From: Silanimonas sp021297925
GTDB taxonomy: Bacteria; Pseudomonadota; Gammaproteobacteria; Xanthomonadales; Xanthomonadaceae
Direction: 5' to 3'
Length of the DNA stretch: 64,000 nt
Assembly (NCBI GenBank): GCA_027532825.1
Contig: JAPZTL010000009.1
Span: 248,001 to 312,000 of the forward strand
The translations under genes and the position numbers were made by a program. Under the pieces are notes generated by a model. That model searched no databases. It was not told where the DNA came from and was given only the letters and a program-made list of their open reading frames with translations. Shown piece after piece: positions 28,230-36,469 of this stretch (position 1 is its first letter; each line of letters begins with the position of its first letter).

Positions 28230-28946
28230 ATGACCGTCATCGCCCGCCCCAGTGGCCGCCAACCCGACCAGATGCGCGACGTACGCATCGAACGCCGCTA
28301 CACCAAGCATGCCGAGGGTTCGGTGCTGGTGAGCTTCGGCGACACCAAGGTGCTGTGCACGGCCAGTGTCGAGGAGCGCGTGCCGGGCTTCCTGCGCGGC
28401 AAGGGCGAAGGCTGGGTGACGGCCGAGTACGGGATGCTGCCGCGCTCCACGAACTCCCGCATGGGCCGCGAGGCCGCCCAAGGCAAGCAGGGCGGCCGGA
28501 CGCTGGAGATCCAGCGCCTGATCGGCCGAAGCCTGCGCGCCTGCGTGGATCGCAATGCGCTGGGCGAGCGCACCATCACGCTCGACTGCGACGTGCTGCA
28601 GGCCGATGGCGGCACGCGCACCGCGGCGATCACCGGCGCCTACGTGGCCCTGGTGGACGCGGTCTCCACGCTGAAGACCTCGCGCAACCCGATCTTCGGC
28701 GCCGTGGCCGCCGTGTCGGTGGGCATCTACCGCGGCGTGCAGGTGCTCGACCTCGACTACGCCGAGGACAGCGACTGCGACACCGACATGAACGTGGTGA
28801 TGAACGACGGCGGCGGCTTCATCGAGGTGCAGGGCACGGCCGAGGGCCATGCGTTCCGGCGCAGCGAGATGGACGCGATGCTGGCGCTGGCCGAGAAGGG
28901 CATCGCCGAGCTGGTGGCCGCGCAGCGCGCGGCGCTGGCGGTCTGA
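28230..28946 (+). CDS. rph: Ribonuclease PH
   Basis: Phosphorolytic 3'-5' exoribonuclease that trims tRNA precursors. The ATG at 28230 gives 238 residues starting MTVIARPSGRQPDQMR, the usual length. Conserved elements: FGDTKVLCTASVEE, EYGMLPRSTN, the phosphate/RNA-binding REAAQGKQGGRTLEIQRLIGRSLR, and DCDVLQADGGTRTA. The full-length protein is intact, unlike the truncated form in E. coli K-12. A possible -10 (TAAACT, 28193-28198) lies about 30 bp upstream. First gene of the rph-VOC-rdgB-hemW group. Confidence 0.96.
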   Translation: MTVIARPSGRQPDQMRDVRIERRYTKHAEGSVLVSFGDTKVLCTASVEERVPGFLRGKGEGWVTAEYGMLPRSTNSRMGREAAQGKQGGRTLEIQRLIGRSLRACVDRNALGERTITLDCDVLQADGGTRTAAITGAYVALVDAVSTLKTSRNPIFGAVAAVSVGIYRGVQVLDLDYAEDSDCDTDMNVVMNDGGGFIEVQGTAEGHAFRRSEMDAMLALAEKGIAELVAAQRAALAV

Positions 28947-28956
28947 CGACGCACGG

Positions 28957-29364
28957 ATGAACCGCCAACTCGCCCTCTTCGCGCTGGTCGTCGACGATTA
29001 CGACACCGCCATCCGCCATTACGTCGACGACCTCGGCTTCACGCTGGTCTGCGACGAGGACCGCGGCAACGGCAAGCGCTGGGTGGAGGTGACGCCCTCG
29101 CCGGCTTCGCAGTGCCGAATGCTGCTGGCGAAGGCCGCGACCGAGGCGCAAAAGTCCCGCATCGGCGACCAGACGGGCGGCCGCGTGGGCTTTTTCCTGC
29201 ACACCGACGACTTCGACCGCGACCACGCAGCGATGACCGCCCGCGGCGTGCGTTTCGCCGAAACGCCGCGCGACGAGCCCTACGGCAAGGTGGTGGTCTT
29301 CATCGACCGCTACGGCAACCGCTGGGACCTGATCCAGCCGGCCGCCCTCGGGGGGCACGCATGA
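28957..29364 (+). CDS. VOC superfamily (glyoxalase/bleomycin-resistance-like) protein
   Basis: 135-residue protein with the paired beta-alpha-beta-beta-beta vicinal-oxygen-chelate fold: LFALVVDDYDTAIRHYVDDLGF, then HTDDFDRDHAAMTARGVRF and the terminal KVVVFIDRYGNRWDLIQP with the metal-site Asp/Tyr region. The substrate is unknown; members include glyoxalases, dioxygenases and antibiotic-binding proteins. It lies 10 bp after rph and its stop overlaps the rdgB start (ATGA), so it is coupled to housekeeping genes rather than to a resistance locus. Confidence 0.85.
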   Translation: MNRQLALFALVVDDYDTAIRHYVDDLGFTLVCDEDRGNGKRWVEVTPSPASQCRMLLAKAATEAQKSRIGDQTGGRVGFFLHTDDFDRDHAAMTARGVRFAETPRDEPYGKVVVFIDRYGNRWDLIQPAALGGHA

Positions 29365-29963
29365 AGGTCGTCCTCGCCAGCGGGAACAAAGGCAAGCTCG
29401 CCGAACTCGGCGAGTTGCTTTCGCACTCCGGGCTCGAGCTGGTGCCGCAAGGCGCGCTCGGCATCGCCGACCCGGTCGAAGACGGCCGCACGTTCGTCGA
29501 GAACGCGTTGATCAAGGCGCGCAACGCCGCGCGGCTCTCCGGGCTGCCGGCGCTGGCCGACGACTCCGGGCTGATCGTCGATGCGCTGGGCGGCGCGCCC
29601 GGCCTGATCAGTGCGCACTACGCCGGCGTGCATGGCGACGCGACCGGCAACATCGCCAAGCTGCTCGGCGAACTGCAGGGCGTGCCGGCGGAGCGCCGCA
29701 CGGCGCGCTTCTACTGCTGCCTCGTGCTGCTGCGCCATGCCGAGGACCCGCAGCCGCTGATCGCCGAGGGCGAGTGGCCGGGCGTGATCCTCGACGGCCC
29801 GCGGGGCAGCGGCGGATTCGGCTACGACCCGGTGTTCTTCGATCCGGCGACAGGCCTGGGCGCCGGCGAGATGCCCGCCGCGATGAAGAACCCGATCAGC
29901 CACCGCGGCCGCGCGCTGGCCGTGCTGAAGGCACGGCTGGCCGACTGGATCGCGCGCGCATGA
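29361..29963 (+). CDS. rdgB: XTP/dITP pyrophosphatase (RdgB/HAM1)
   Basis: Hydrolyses non-canonical purine triphosphates (ITP, dITP, XTP) to prevent their incorporation. 200 residues with the family start MKVVLASGNKGKLAEL, FVENALIKARNAA, ALADDSGLIVDALGGAPG, GFGYDPVF and the C-terminal KNPISHRGRAL. ATGA overlaps on both sides (with the VOC gene and hemW) show translational coupling. Confidence 0.96.
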   Translation: MKVVLASGNKGKLAELGELLSHSGLELVPQGALGIADPVEDGRTFVENALIKARNAARLSGLPALADDSGLIVDALGGAPGLISAHYAGVHGDATGNIAKLLGELQGVPAERRTARFYCCLVLLRHAEDPQPLIAEGEWPGVILDGPRGSGGFGYDPVFFDPATGLGAGEMPAAMKNPISHRGRALAVLKARLADWIARA

Positions 29964-31129
29964 GTCTCGTCCCGGGCCCGCTGGCCCTCTACATCCACAT
30001 CCCGTGGTGCGTGCGCAAATGCCCGTACTGCGACTTCAACTCGCACCAGCGACCCTCTGAGCTGCCGGTGGCCGAGTACGTGGCGGCGCTGGTGCGCGAC
30101 CTCGAGTTCGACCTGCCGAATGTCTGGGGCCGCACCGTGCACAGCGTGTTCTTCGGCGGCGGCACACCCAGCCTGTTCCCCGCTTCCGCCATCAACGAGA
30201 TCCTCGCCGCCTGCAGCGCGCGATTGCGGTTTGCGCCCGGCGCCGAGGTGACGCTGGAGTGCAATCCGGGCACCGCCGAGTTCGACCGCTTCGAGGGCTA
30301 CCGCGCCGCCGGCGTGAACCGCCTGAGCTTCGGCGTGCAGAGCTTCGACGACGGCTGTTTACGGGCCCTCGGCCGCATCCACGACAGCGGGGAAGCGGAG
30401 CGCGCGGTGAAGCTCGCGCAGGACGCCGGGCTCGACAACCTCAACATCGACCTGATGTACGCGCTGCCCGGCCAGACGATGGCGATGGCGCTGCACGACG
30501 TCGAGCGTGCGATCGCGCTGCAACCGGCGCACCTCTCGCACTACCACCTGACGATGGAACCCAACACCGTCTTCGCCGCCCGGCCACCCGAGGGCCTGCC
30601 CGACGAGGACGACGCGTGGGCGATGCAGGAGGCCTGCCAGCAGCGCATCGCCGAAGCCGGTTTCGGCCACTACGAGATCTCGGCCTACGCCAAGCCCGGC
30701 CGGCAGTGCCGCCACAACCTCGCCTACTGGACCTATGCCGATTACCTCGGCATCGGTGGCGGCGCCCACGGCAAGATCAGTTTCGGCCATGACGGTCGCA
30801 TCCTGCGGCGCTGGAAGAAGAAAAACCCGCGCGAATACCTCGCCGCCCTGGCCGCGGGATCGCCCGACGGCGCGCACATCGGCGGCGACGAGGACGTGCT
30901 GATGCCCGCCCGCCCCTTCGACTTCATGCTCAACCGGCTGCGCCTGCATGCGCCGTTCGCGCTCACCGAGTTCGAGCAGGCCACCGGGCTTTCGCGCGAC
31001 GCAATCGCGCAGGAGCTCGCCACGGCGGAGGCGCGCGGCTGGCTCGAAGGCAATGGCGAGGTCTATGCACTCACGCCGCGGGGACGCAACTTCAACAACG
31101 ATCTGGTGAGCCTCTTCCTGCGCGAGTGA
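29960..31129 (+). CDS. hemW: Radical SAM heme chaperone HemW
   Basis: 389-residue HemN-like radical SAM protein that carries heme to target proteins. The radical SAM cluster motif CVRKCPYC (Cys17, Cys21, Cys24) is intact, followed by FFGGGTPSL, ECNPGT and FGVQSF, and a C-terminal HemN domain. The motif lacks the fourth N-terminal cysteine region of true coproporphyrinogen dehydrogenase HemN, which favours HemW. It overlaps rdgB by 4 bp; the rdgB-hemW order matches E. coli. Confidence 0.94.
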   Translation: MSLVPGPLALYIHIPWCVRKCPYCDFNSHQRPSELPVAEYVAALVRDLEFDLPNVWGRTVHSVFFGGGTPSLFPASAINEILAACSARLRFAPGAEVTLECNPGTAEFDRFEGYRAAGVNRLSFGVQSFDDGCLRALGRIHDSGEAERAVKLAQDAGLDNLNIDLMYALPGQTMAMALHDVERAIALQPAHLSHYHLTMEPNTVFAARPPEGLPDEDDAWAMQEACQQRIAEAGFGHYEISAYAKPGRQCRHNLAYWTYADYLGIGGGAHGKISFGHDGRILRRWKKKNPREYLAALAAGSPDGAHIGGDEDVLMPARPFDFMLNRLRLHAPFALTEFEQATGLSRDAIAQELATAEARGWLEGNGEVYALTPRGRNFNNDLVSLFLRE

Positions 31130-31134
31130 GCGCC

Positions 31135-31314
31135 ATGCTGCGCACCCGGTCGATCGATTGCCCGTACTGCGGCGAACCCCTCGAGGTTGAGGTGGAGGCC
31201 GGTGACATGCCGCAGCGCTACATCGAGGACTGCCAGGTCTGCTGCCGGCCGATCGAGTTCACGCTGGGCGCCGGCCCGCGGGGCCGGCTGCGCGTGCAGC
31301 GCGACGACGAGTGA
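31135..31314 (+). CDS. CPXCG-motif small cysteine-rich protein
   Basis: 59-residue protein with two zinc-knuckle-like pairs: CPYCGEPLEVEVEAG and a second pair in CQVCCRPIEF. This matches the CPXCG cysteine-rich family of unknown function, probably metal-binding. The ATG at 31135 lies 5 bp after hemW; a GTG at 31126 overlapping the hemW stop would add three residues. It closes the rph-to-hemW operon and is too short for function to be deduced. Confidence 0.8.
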   Translation: MLRTRSIDCPYCGEPLEVEVEAGDMPQRYIEDCQVCCRPIEFTLGAGPRGRLRVQRDDE

Positions 31315-31361
31315 CTCCGCCCGCGACATCCCCTTCACCTTCCGGCTACACTCGCGCCCGC

Positions 31362-31514
31362 TGAAGGTGTTCGGGAAGCCGGTGGAAGTCCGGCACTGCC
31401 CCCGCAACGGTAAGCCGCGGAACGTCCCCCCTACATGCCACTGGGCCCGCGCCTGGGAAGGCGGGGAGGACGGCGATGCGAAGGCATCGACGCGACGAGT
31501 CCGGAGACCGGCCT
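31362..31514 (+). promoter_or_regulatory. Cobalamin (B12) riboswitch upstream of btuB
   Basis: All core elements of the cobalamin aptamer are in order: GGTGGAAGTCCGGCAC with CCCCCGCAACGGTAAG (31381-31414), GCCACTG (31437-31443), GGGAAGGCGGGGAGGA (31455-31470), a variable stem, and the terminal B12 box AGTCCGGAGACCGGCC (31498-31513). It is followed by a leader of about 160 bases before btuB. Adenosylcobalamin binding would be expected to lower btuB expression. Confidence 0.95.
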
Positions 31515-31588
31515 TCAGACCGTCGGCGCGCGTGATCCCGATCGCGTCGTACGGTCCTGGCGCGCTGCGGTGGGCAGCGAGGCGTGGA

Positions 31589-31613
31589 CGCGGTCCGCCC
31601 GGCGCGGACCGCG
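31589..31613 (+). promoter_or_regulatory. Hairpin in the riboswitch expression region
   Basis: A perfect 10-bp GC stem CGCGGTCCGC / GCGGACCGCG (31589-31598 and 31604-31613) lies 61 bases before the btuB start. It could be part of the expression platform. Only a weak T-containing stretch follows, so it is not a standard terminator. Confidence 0.45.
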
Positions 31614-31674
31614 GCCTGTCCTTGCGTTCCCGTTCGCGCCACCGCGGGTGTGCGCTGAACCTCAAGGACTTTCC

Positions 31675-33492
31675 ATGACGCTCCATCCCCTCGCCGCCGG
31701 CCTCGCGCTGGCGCTCGCCGCTTCGACCGCCCTCGCCGCGCCCGCGGACGACGCCGCCACGCTCGACGCCGTCGTCGTGACCGCCACCCGCGCGCTGCAG
31801 CCGGTGCGCCTCGACCTCGCCGCCAGCACCGTGCTCGACCGCGCCGCGATCGAGGCCTCGCAGGCCCCGGACGTCGTCGACCTGCTCGCCCGGCAGGCCG
31901 GCATCGACGTGTCCCGCACGGGCGGCCCGGGCTCGACCAGTACCCTCTTCGTCCGCGGCGGCAACTCGAACCACGTGCTGGTGCTCGTCGACGGCGTGCG
32001 CGTGAACTCGGCCCAGCAGGGCCTGTACGACGTCGCGCACCTCGCGCTCGACCGCATCGAACGCATCGAGATCGTGCGCGGCCCGCGCGCCGCGCTCTGG
32101 GGTTCGGACGCGATCGGCGGCGTCATCCAGATCTTCACCCGCGACCCGGGCGAGACCAGCGCCCGCGTGCGCCTCGGCAGCGCCGAACGCCGCGAAGCCA
32201 GCGTGCAGTGGGGCCTCGCCGGCGATCGCGGCAGCCTCGGCATCGGCGGCGGCGTGCAGGACATCGGCGGCATCAATGCCACCACCCCGCGCAGCTTCAG
32301 CTTCGATCCCGACCGCGACGGCTACCGCAACCGCCACATCGGCCTGTCCGCCCGCACCACGCTGGGCACCCAGCAACTCGCGCTGAACACCCTGGCGACC
32401 AATGCCGACGTCGACTTCGACCGCGGCCGCACCTTTGCCCACTCGCGCAGCGGCGGTGCCCGGCTGGGCGGCCCGCTGGGAGAAGCATGGGAGCACGCCC
32501 TGTCGGTGGGCCATGCCCGCGAGGACCTGCTTACGCGGTCCAGCTTCGGCAGCCGCTTCACCAGCCGCCGGAGCAGCCTCGACTGGCTCCACGAGGTGGC
32601 GGTGGCCGAGGGCCAATCGGTGCTGTTCGGGGTGAACCATACCGACGAGGACGCCGTGTCGCGGAATGCCTCGGGGGGGCTCGTGTTCGACCGCGGCCGT
32701 CGCAACACCGGCCTGTTCACGGCATGGCGGGGCGACGCCAGCGGGCACCAGTGGGACCTCGCGGCGCGCGTCGACGACAACAGCCAGTTCGGCCGGACCA
32801 GCAGCGCGCAGGCCGCCTGGGGTTGGACCCTCGCCGAGGGCTGGCAGGCCCGGGCGAGCTGGGGCCAAGGCTTCCGCGCACCCAGCACCAACGAGCTGTA
32901 CTCGCCCGGCTTCAGCGGCTTCTTCGCCGGCAACCCCCTGCTCCGCCCCGAGCGCGCCCGCAACCTCGAAGCGGGCCTGGAATGGGCGGCGGATGGGCGC
33001 TTCGCCTCGCTGTCGGCCTACCGCAGCCGGGTGGCCGACCTGGTCGCCTTCAGCGGCCCGCGCTCCGCGGCGGTCAACGTGAACCTCGCCCGCCTCGAGG
33101 GCGTCGAACTCGAGGGCGGGTTCGCATGGGGGCCGAGCCGTTGGCGCGGGCAGCTGGGCTGGCAGCGGGCCGAGAACGCCCGCACCGGGGCGGAGCTCCT
33201 TCGCCGTGCGCCCCGCAAGGCCGCGCTCTCCGTCGATCTACCGGCCAACGACTGGCTGGACGTCGGGTTCGACGCGGTGGCGGCGTCGCGGCGGCAGGAC
33301 TTCGACGGCCCGCTCGGGGGCTACACGCGCGTGGACCTGCGGGCCAGCGCCGACCTCGCGCCGGGCTGGCGGCTGGGCCTGAGGGTCGAGAACCTCCTCG
33401 ATCGCCCATATACTCTCGCGGGCGGCTTCGCGACCCCCGGGCGAAGCGCCCTGCTGGAGCTGAGCTACCGCGCTACCCCCGACCCGCGCTGA
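31675..33492 (+). CDS. btuB: TonB-dependent vitamin B12 receptor
   Basis: Outer-membrane beta-barrel importer for cobalamins, 605 residues. A signal peptide (first 22 residues, ending LAA) is followed by a TonB-box-like ATLDAVVVTATR, the plug domain (DLLARQAGIDVSRTGGPGSTSTLFVRGGNSNHVLVLVDGVRV split over residues 65-110, IEIVRGPRAALWGSDAIGGVIQI) and a 22-strand barrel ending in an aromatic-rich strand. The ATG at 31675 follows AAGGAC. The cobalamin riboswitch directly upstream fixes the substrate class. It is followed by a hairpin terminator and stands alone. Confidence 0.93.
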   Translation: MTLHPLAAGLALALAASTALAAPADDAATLDAVVVTATRALQPVRLDLAASTVLDRAAIEASQAPDVVDLLARQAGIDVSRTGGPGSTSTLFVRGGNSNHVLVLVDGVRVNSAQQGLYDVAHLALDRIERIEIVRGPRAALWGSDAIGGVIQIFTRDPGETSARVRLGSAERREASVQWGLAGDRGSLGIGGGVQDIGGINATTPRSFSFDPDRDGYRNRHIGLSARTTLGTQQLALNTLATNADVDFDRGRTFAHSRSGGARLGGPLGEAWEHALSVGHAREDLLTRSSFGSRFTSRRSSLDWLHEVAVAEGQSVLFGVNHTDEDAVSRNASGGLVFDRGRRNTGLFTAWRGDASGHQWDLAARVDDNSQFGRTSSAQAAWGWTLAEGWQARASWGQGFRAPSTNELYSPGFSGFFAGNPLLRPERARNLEAGLEWAADGRFASLSAYRSRVADLVAFSGPRSAAVNVNLARLEGVELEGGFAWGPSRWRGQLGWQRAENARTGAELLRRAPRKAALSVDLPANDWLDVGFDAVAASRRQDFDGPLGGYTRVDLRASADLAPGWRLGLRVENLLDRPYTLAGGFATPGRSALLELSYRATPDPR

Positions 33493-33509
33493 TCCCCCCC
33501 CGTGAACCG

Positions 33510-33539
33510 AGGCCCGGCGCCCCCGTGGACGCCGGGCCT
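33510..33539 (+). terminator. Hairpin terminator after btuB
   Basis: Stem AGGCCCGGCG / CGCCGGGCCT (33510-33519 and 33530-33539) with a ten-base loop, 18 bp beyond the btuB stop codon, followed by TTCGTG. The T-run is poor. Confidence 0.55.
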
Positions 33540-33586
33540 TCGTGCTGCCTGCTATCCTGCGTGTCACCTTGCAATGGATCGTGCGC

Positions 33587-36049
33587 ATGACCGGCCCGGC
33601 TCCGTCCAGTCCGAACTCCAACAGCAGCCTCGCCCAGAGCACCCTGCCGAAGAAAGTGCGGCAGATCCTCGTGGGCTTCCATGAACTGGTGTCGGACGCC
33701 CTCGAGAGGGAGTTGTCCCACACCCTCAACGAGTTCGAAGCCCAGGCCTTCCAGAACGCCGAACAGGCCCGCAGCAACGCGGTCCAGTTGCGCTGGCTCG
33801 AGACCCTGCGCACCGTCCGGCGCAACCGCCCGGACATGGTGCCGAGGATGCTCACCGGCATCGAGGCCCATTTGGCCGCCATTCGCGATCCCGTCCCGGT
33901 GGCCGACGCCGATGGAACGCTTCGCATCAACGCCTCGAAGCTTTCGCTGATCGAAGCGTCCGAAATGGACGAGTCCACCACGCTGGCCGAGATCGGCAGT
34001 CGCATCGAGATGCGCCACAGCCTGTCGATCTATCTCCTGGGGCAGCGCTTCGGCGTGCTGGCGGGACGACCGGCGTTCGACGCCGAGGCCCTCCCGATCG
34101 GCCCCCAGACCCTGTGCAAAGTCCTGAGGCACGCCGCCGCGCACCTCGAGATCTCGCTCGAGCACCGCGTCCTGCTGTACCGCCTGTTCGAGCGGCAGAT
34201 GCTGGTCGAATACGGTCGCCTGCTCGAGGCCCTGAACAACCACCTGATCCGCCATGGCGTGCTGCCCGGGTTGCAGTACATGCCGTTCCGCAGCCCCTCG
34301 GCAGGGACCGCCCGCCAATCCGCCCCCGGCGAAGCAACGCGACGCGACGCCGAAAAACCCGAGGGCGGGGCGCCGAAATCTAAGGCCGGCCCATCGACAC
34401 CCGATGCCGGCGCTCCGCGGCCGGACGCCCGGCCGCGGCCGGCGCCGGGCCCGTCGACGCCCGCCCGTGCGACCGACGCCGAGCCCCCCCTGCCATGGCT
34501 GCTTCCCGGCGAGGCGCCGGCCTGGACCCCGTCCGCAAGCCCGGCGGCCGCATCGGGCGGCGTGCCGATGCCGGCGTTCGAGGAGATCCGCGATCTTCTG
34601 GCCTCGCGCCGCGGCACGCTCGGCAAGCTGTCGCGCGGCGTGGGCGCGGCACCGGGGGCACCCGCAGGAGCCGGCCCGTCGCCGACGACGGAGCCGGTCC
34701 ACATGCCGGCGGCGCAGGAGGTCCAGCACGCCCTCAGCCTGCTCCAGCCCAGCACCGCCACCTCGGTGAACATGGGCGGCCGGATCGTTCCCCGCACCAT
34801 CGCGCACCTGAAGCAGGACCTCCTCACGCAGCTGCGGCGAAGCGCCCGCCCGGACGAGACGCCTGCGTTGAGCGACGAGGACAACGACACCTTCGACCTC
34901 GTGGGCATGCTGTTCGACGAGCTCGTCAAGGACGTGCGCCCGAACAGCCAGGCCGCCGGCCTCCTGACCAAGCTCCAGGTGCCACTGCTGCGCGTGGCCC
35001 TGTCCGACAAGCGCTTCTTCGACGAGACGCAGCACCCCGCCCGGCAGATGCTCAACGCCGTGGCGGAGACCGGCGCGTACTGGCTGGGCGACGACGATGC
35101 CGACGGCGCCCTGGTCGGAAAGATGCAGGCGCTGGTCGACCGCACGTTGCGGGACTTCGACGGCGACATGGGCCTGTTCGAGGCGTTGCTGAAGGACCTC
35201 TCGTCGCACTTGCAAACCATCGCCCGCAAGGCCGAGGTCGCGGAACGGCGACATGTCGAGGCGGCCCGCGGCAAGGAGCGGCTCGCGCAAGCCCGGGAGC
35301 ACGCCGCCGACGCCGTCAAGCGGATCACCGAGGGCAGCGAGCTGCCGGTGTTCACCCGGACGCTGCTCAATCAGGCCTGGACCGACGTCATGGCGTTGAC
35401 ATCGCTGCGCCACGGCGAGGACTCGGAGACCTGGGGCCAGCAGCTCGAGACCGCGAACAAGCTCGTGCAGCTCGCCAGGCCCGGCGCCGCGGCCGCAGGC
35501 GAGGAAGCACCCGCACTGCAGAAGGAAGTGGCCGAGTCGCTGCGTCAGGTCGGTTACCACGAGGCCGAGTCCGAGGCGATCGCGAAGCGCCTGATCGCCC
35601 CGGCAGCGGAGGCCGCGGACGACGATGCGGCCAGCCGCACCGAGCTGCTGATGCGCATGAAGACAGCCAGCCGGCTGGGCAGCACGGAAAAGCCGGCCAA
35701 CCCGAAGCCCGAACAACTGACGCCGGAGGTCATGGCGCGCGTCCAGCAGATCAAGACGCTGGCTTTCGGCACCTGGTTCGAGTTCACCACGAACACACAA
35801 GGCGACCGGGTTCGTCGGCGCCTGTCGTGGTATTCGCCGGTCAGCGGCACCGCCATGTTCGTCAACCACCGTGGCCAGAAGGCCGCAGAGACCACGATCG
35901 AGCACGTCGCCATCCAGATGGTGAATGGCCAGGCCCGGTTGGTCGACGAAACGGCGAAGGAAGGCCTGCTCGATCGGGCCTGGAAAGCCGTCGTCCGGGC
36001 ACTGGCCGGCTTCGGTGGTACCGGTGTCGCCACGGAGGCCGTCGCATGA
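33587..36049 (+). CDS. DUF1631 family protein
   Basis: 820-residue DUF1631 protein of unknown function, common in gamma- and betaproteobacteria. The N-terminal helical region (residues 20-230) starts VRQILVGFHELVSDALERELSHTLNEFE; a Pro/Ala-rich linker (about 235-330) carries the low-complexity stretch; a second helical region follows; the last 110 residues form a beta-rich module (TLAFGTWFEFTTN, RRRLSWYSPVSGTAMFVN, HRGQKAAE) that resembles the N-terminal domain of YcgR/PilZ proteins by eye. No membrane segment. The ATG at 33587 is preferred to 33542, which lies next to a possible -10 (TATCCT, 33553-33558). It overlaps the PilZ gene by 4 bp (ATGA), so the two products probably act together. 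Confidence 0.85.
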   Translation: MTGPAPSSPNSNSSLAQSTLPKKVRQILVGFHELVSDALERELSHTLNEFEAQAFQNAEQARSNAVQLRWLETLRTVRRNRPDMVPRMLTGIEAHLAAIRDPVPVADADGTLRINASKLSLIEASEMDESTTLAEIGSRIEMRHSLSIYLLGQRFGVLAGRPAFDAEALPIGPQTLCKVLRHAAAHLEISLEHRVLLYRLFERQMLVEYGRLLEALNNHLIRHGVLPGLQYMPFRSPSAGTARQSAPGEATRRDAEKPEGGAPKSKAGPSTPDAGAPRPDARPRPAPGPSTPARATDAEPPLPWLLPGEAPAWTPSASPAAASGGVPMPAFEEIRDLLASRRGTLGKLSRGVGAAPGAPAGAGPSPTTEPVHMPAAQEVQHALSLLQPSTATSVNMGGRIVPRTIAHLKQDLLTQLRRSARPDETPALSDEDNDTFDLVGMLFDELVKDVRPNSQAAGLLTKLQVPLLRVALSDKRFFDETQHPARQMLNAVAETGAYWLGDDDADGALVGKMQALVDRTLRDFDGDMGLFEALLKDLSSHLQTIARKAEVAERRHVEAARGKERLAQAREHAADAVKRITEGSELPVFTRTLLNQAWTDVMALTSLRHGEDSETWGQQLETANKLVQLARPGAAAAGEEAPALQKEVAESLRQVGYHEAESEAIAKRLIAPAAEAADDDAASRTELLMRMKTASRLGSTEKPANPKPEQLTPEVMARVQQIKTLAFGTWFEFTTNTQGDRVRRRLSWYSPVSGTAMFVNHRGQKAAETTIEHVAIQMVNGQARLVDETAKEGLLDRAWKAVVRALAGFGGTGVATEAVA

Positions 36050-36396
36050 GCAGCGAATACCGCCGCGCGAAGCGCCGCCGGGCGACCATCGACATCTCGG
36101 TGATCGACGCCATGACCGAGCAGGTCGTCGGCAAGATCGGCAACCTGTCCGAGTCGGGTGTTCTGCTGATCCTTGGCGATGCGCCCTGCGCGGACGCCCT
36201 GTTCCAGTTCCGCTTCGACCTCCCCGGTGACTCGGGACGGCCGCTGGACGTCGAGGTCGGCGCCCACGAACTCTGGCAGGACGATGCCGCGGCGCCCGGC
36301 CAGGTCTGGGCAGGCTTCCGCTTCATCGACGTGTCGTCGCAGTCGCTGCAGAACATCCGGGCTTGGGTCGAACAGCCCGGCAGCGACTACGTCTGA
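36046..36396 (+). CDS. PilZ domain protein
   Basis: 116-residue single-domain PilZ protein, a likely cyclic-di-GMP receptor. The two binding motifs are present: an RxxxR-type cluster at the N-terminus (YRRAKRRRATIDIS) and NLSESG (consensus D/N-x-S-x-x-G), followed by beta strands (GVLLIL, FQFRFDLPG, VWAGFRFIDVS). Translationally coupled to the DUF1631 gene through ATGA. Motility or surface attachment is a reasonable guess given type IV pili genes in the same window, but no partner is proven. Confidence 0.9.
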   Translation: MSSEYRRAKRRRATIDISVIDAMTEQVVGKIGNLSESGVLLILGDAPCADALFQFRFDLPGDSGRPLDVEVGAHELWQDDAAAPGQVWAGFRFIDVSSQSLQNIRAWVEQPGSDYV

Positions 36397-36403
36397 AGCC
36401 AAG

Positions 36404-36423
36404 GGCCGGCCGCGCAGCCGGCC
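36404..36423 (+). terminator. Hairpin after the PilZ gene
   Basis: Stem GGCCGGC / GCCGGCC (36404-36410 and 36417-36423) with a six-base loop, 7 bp after the PilZ stop codon. No T-run; the pepQ start lies 46 bp further on. Confidence 0.45.
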
Positions 36424-36469
36424 GGCTGCGGCACAATCGGCGGACCGCTCCCGCCCGACGCCTCCCGCC

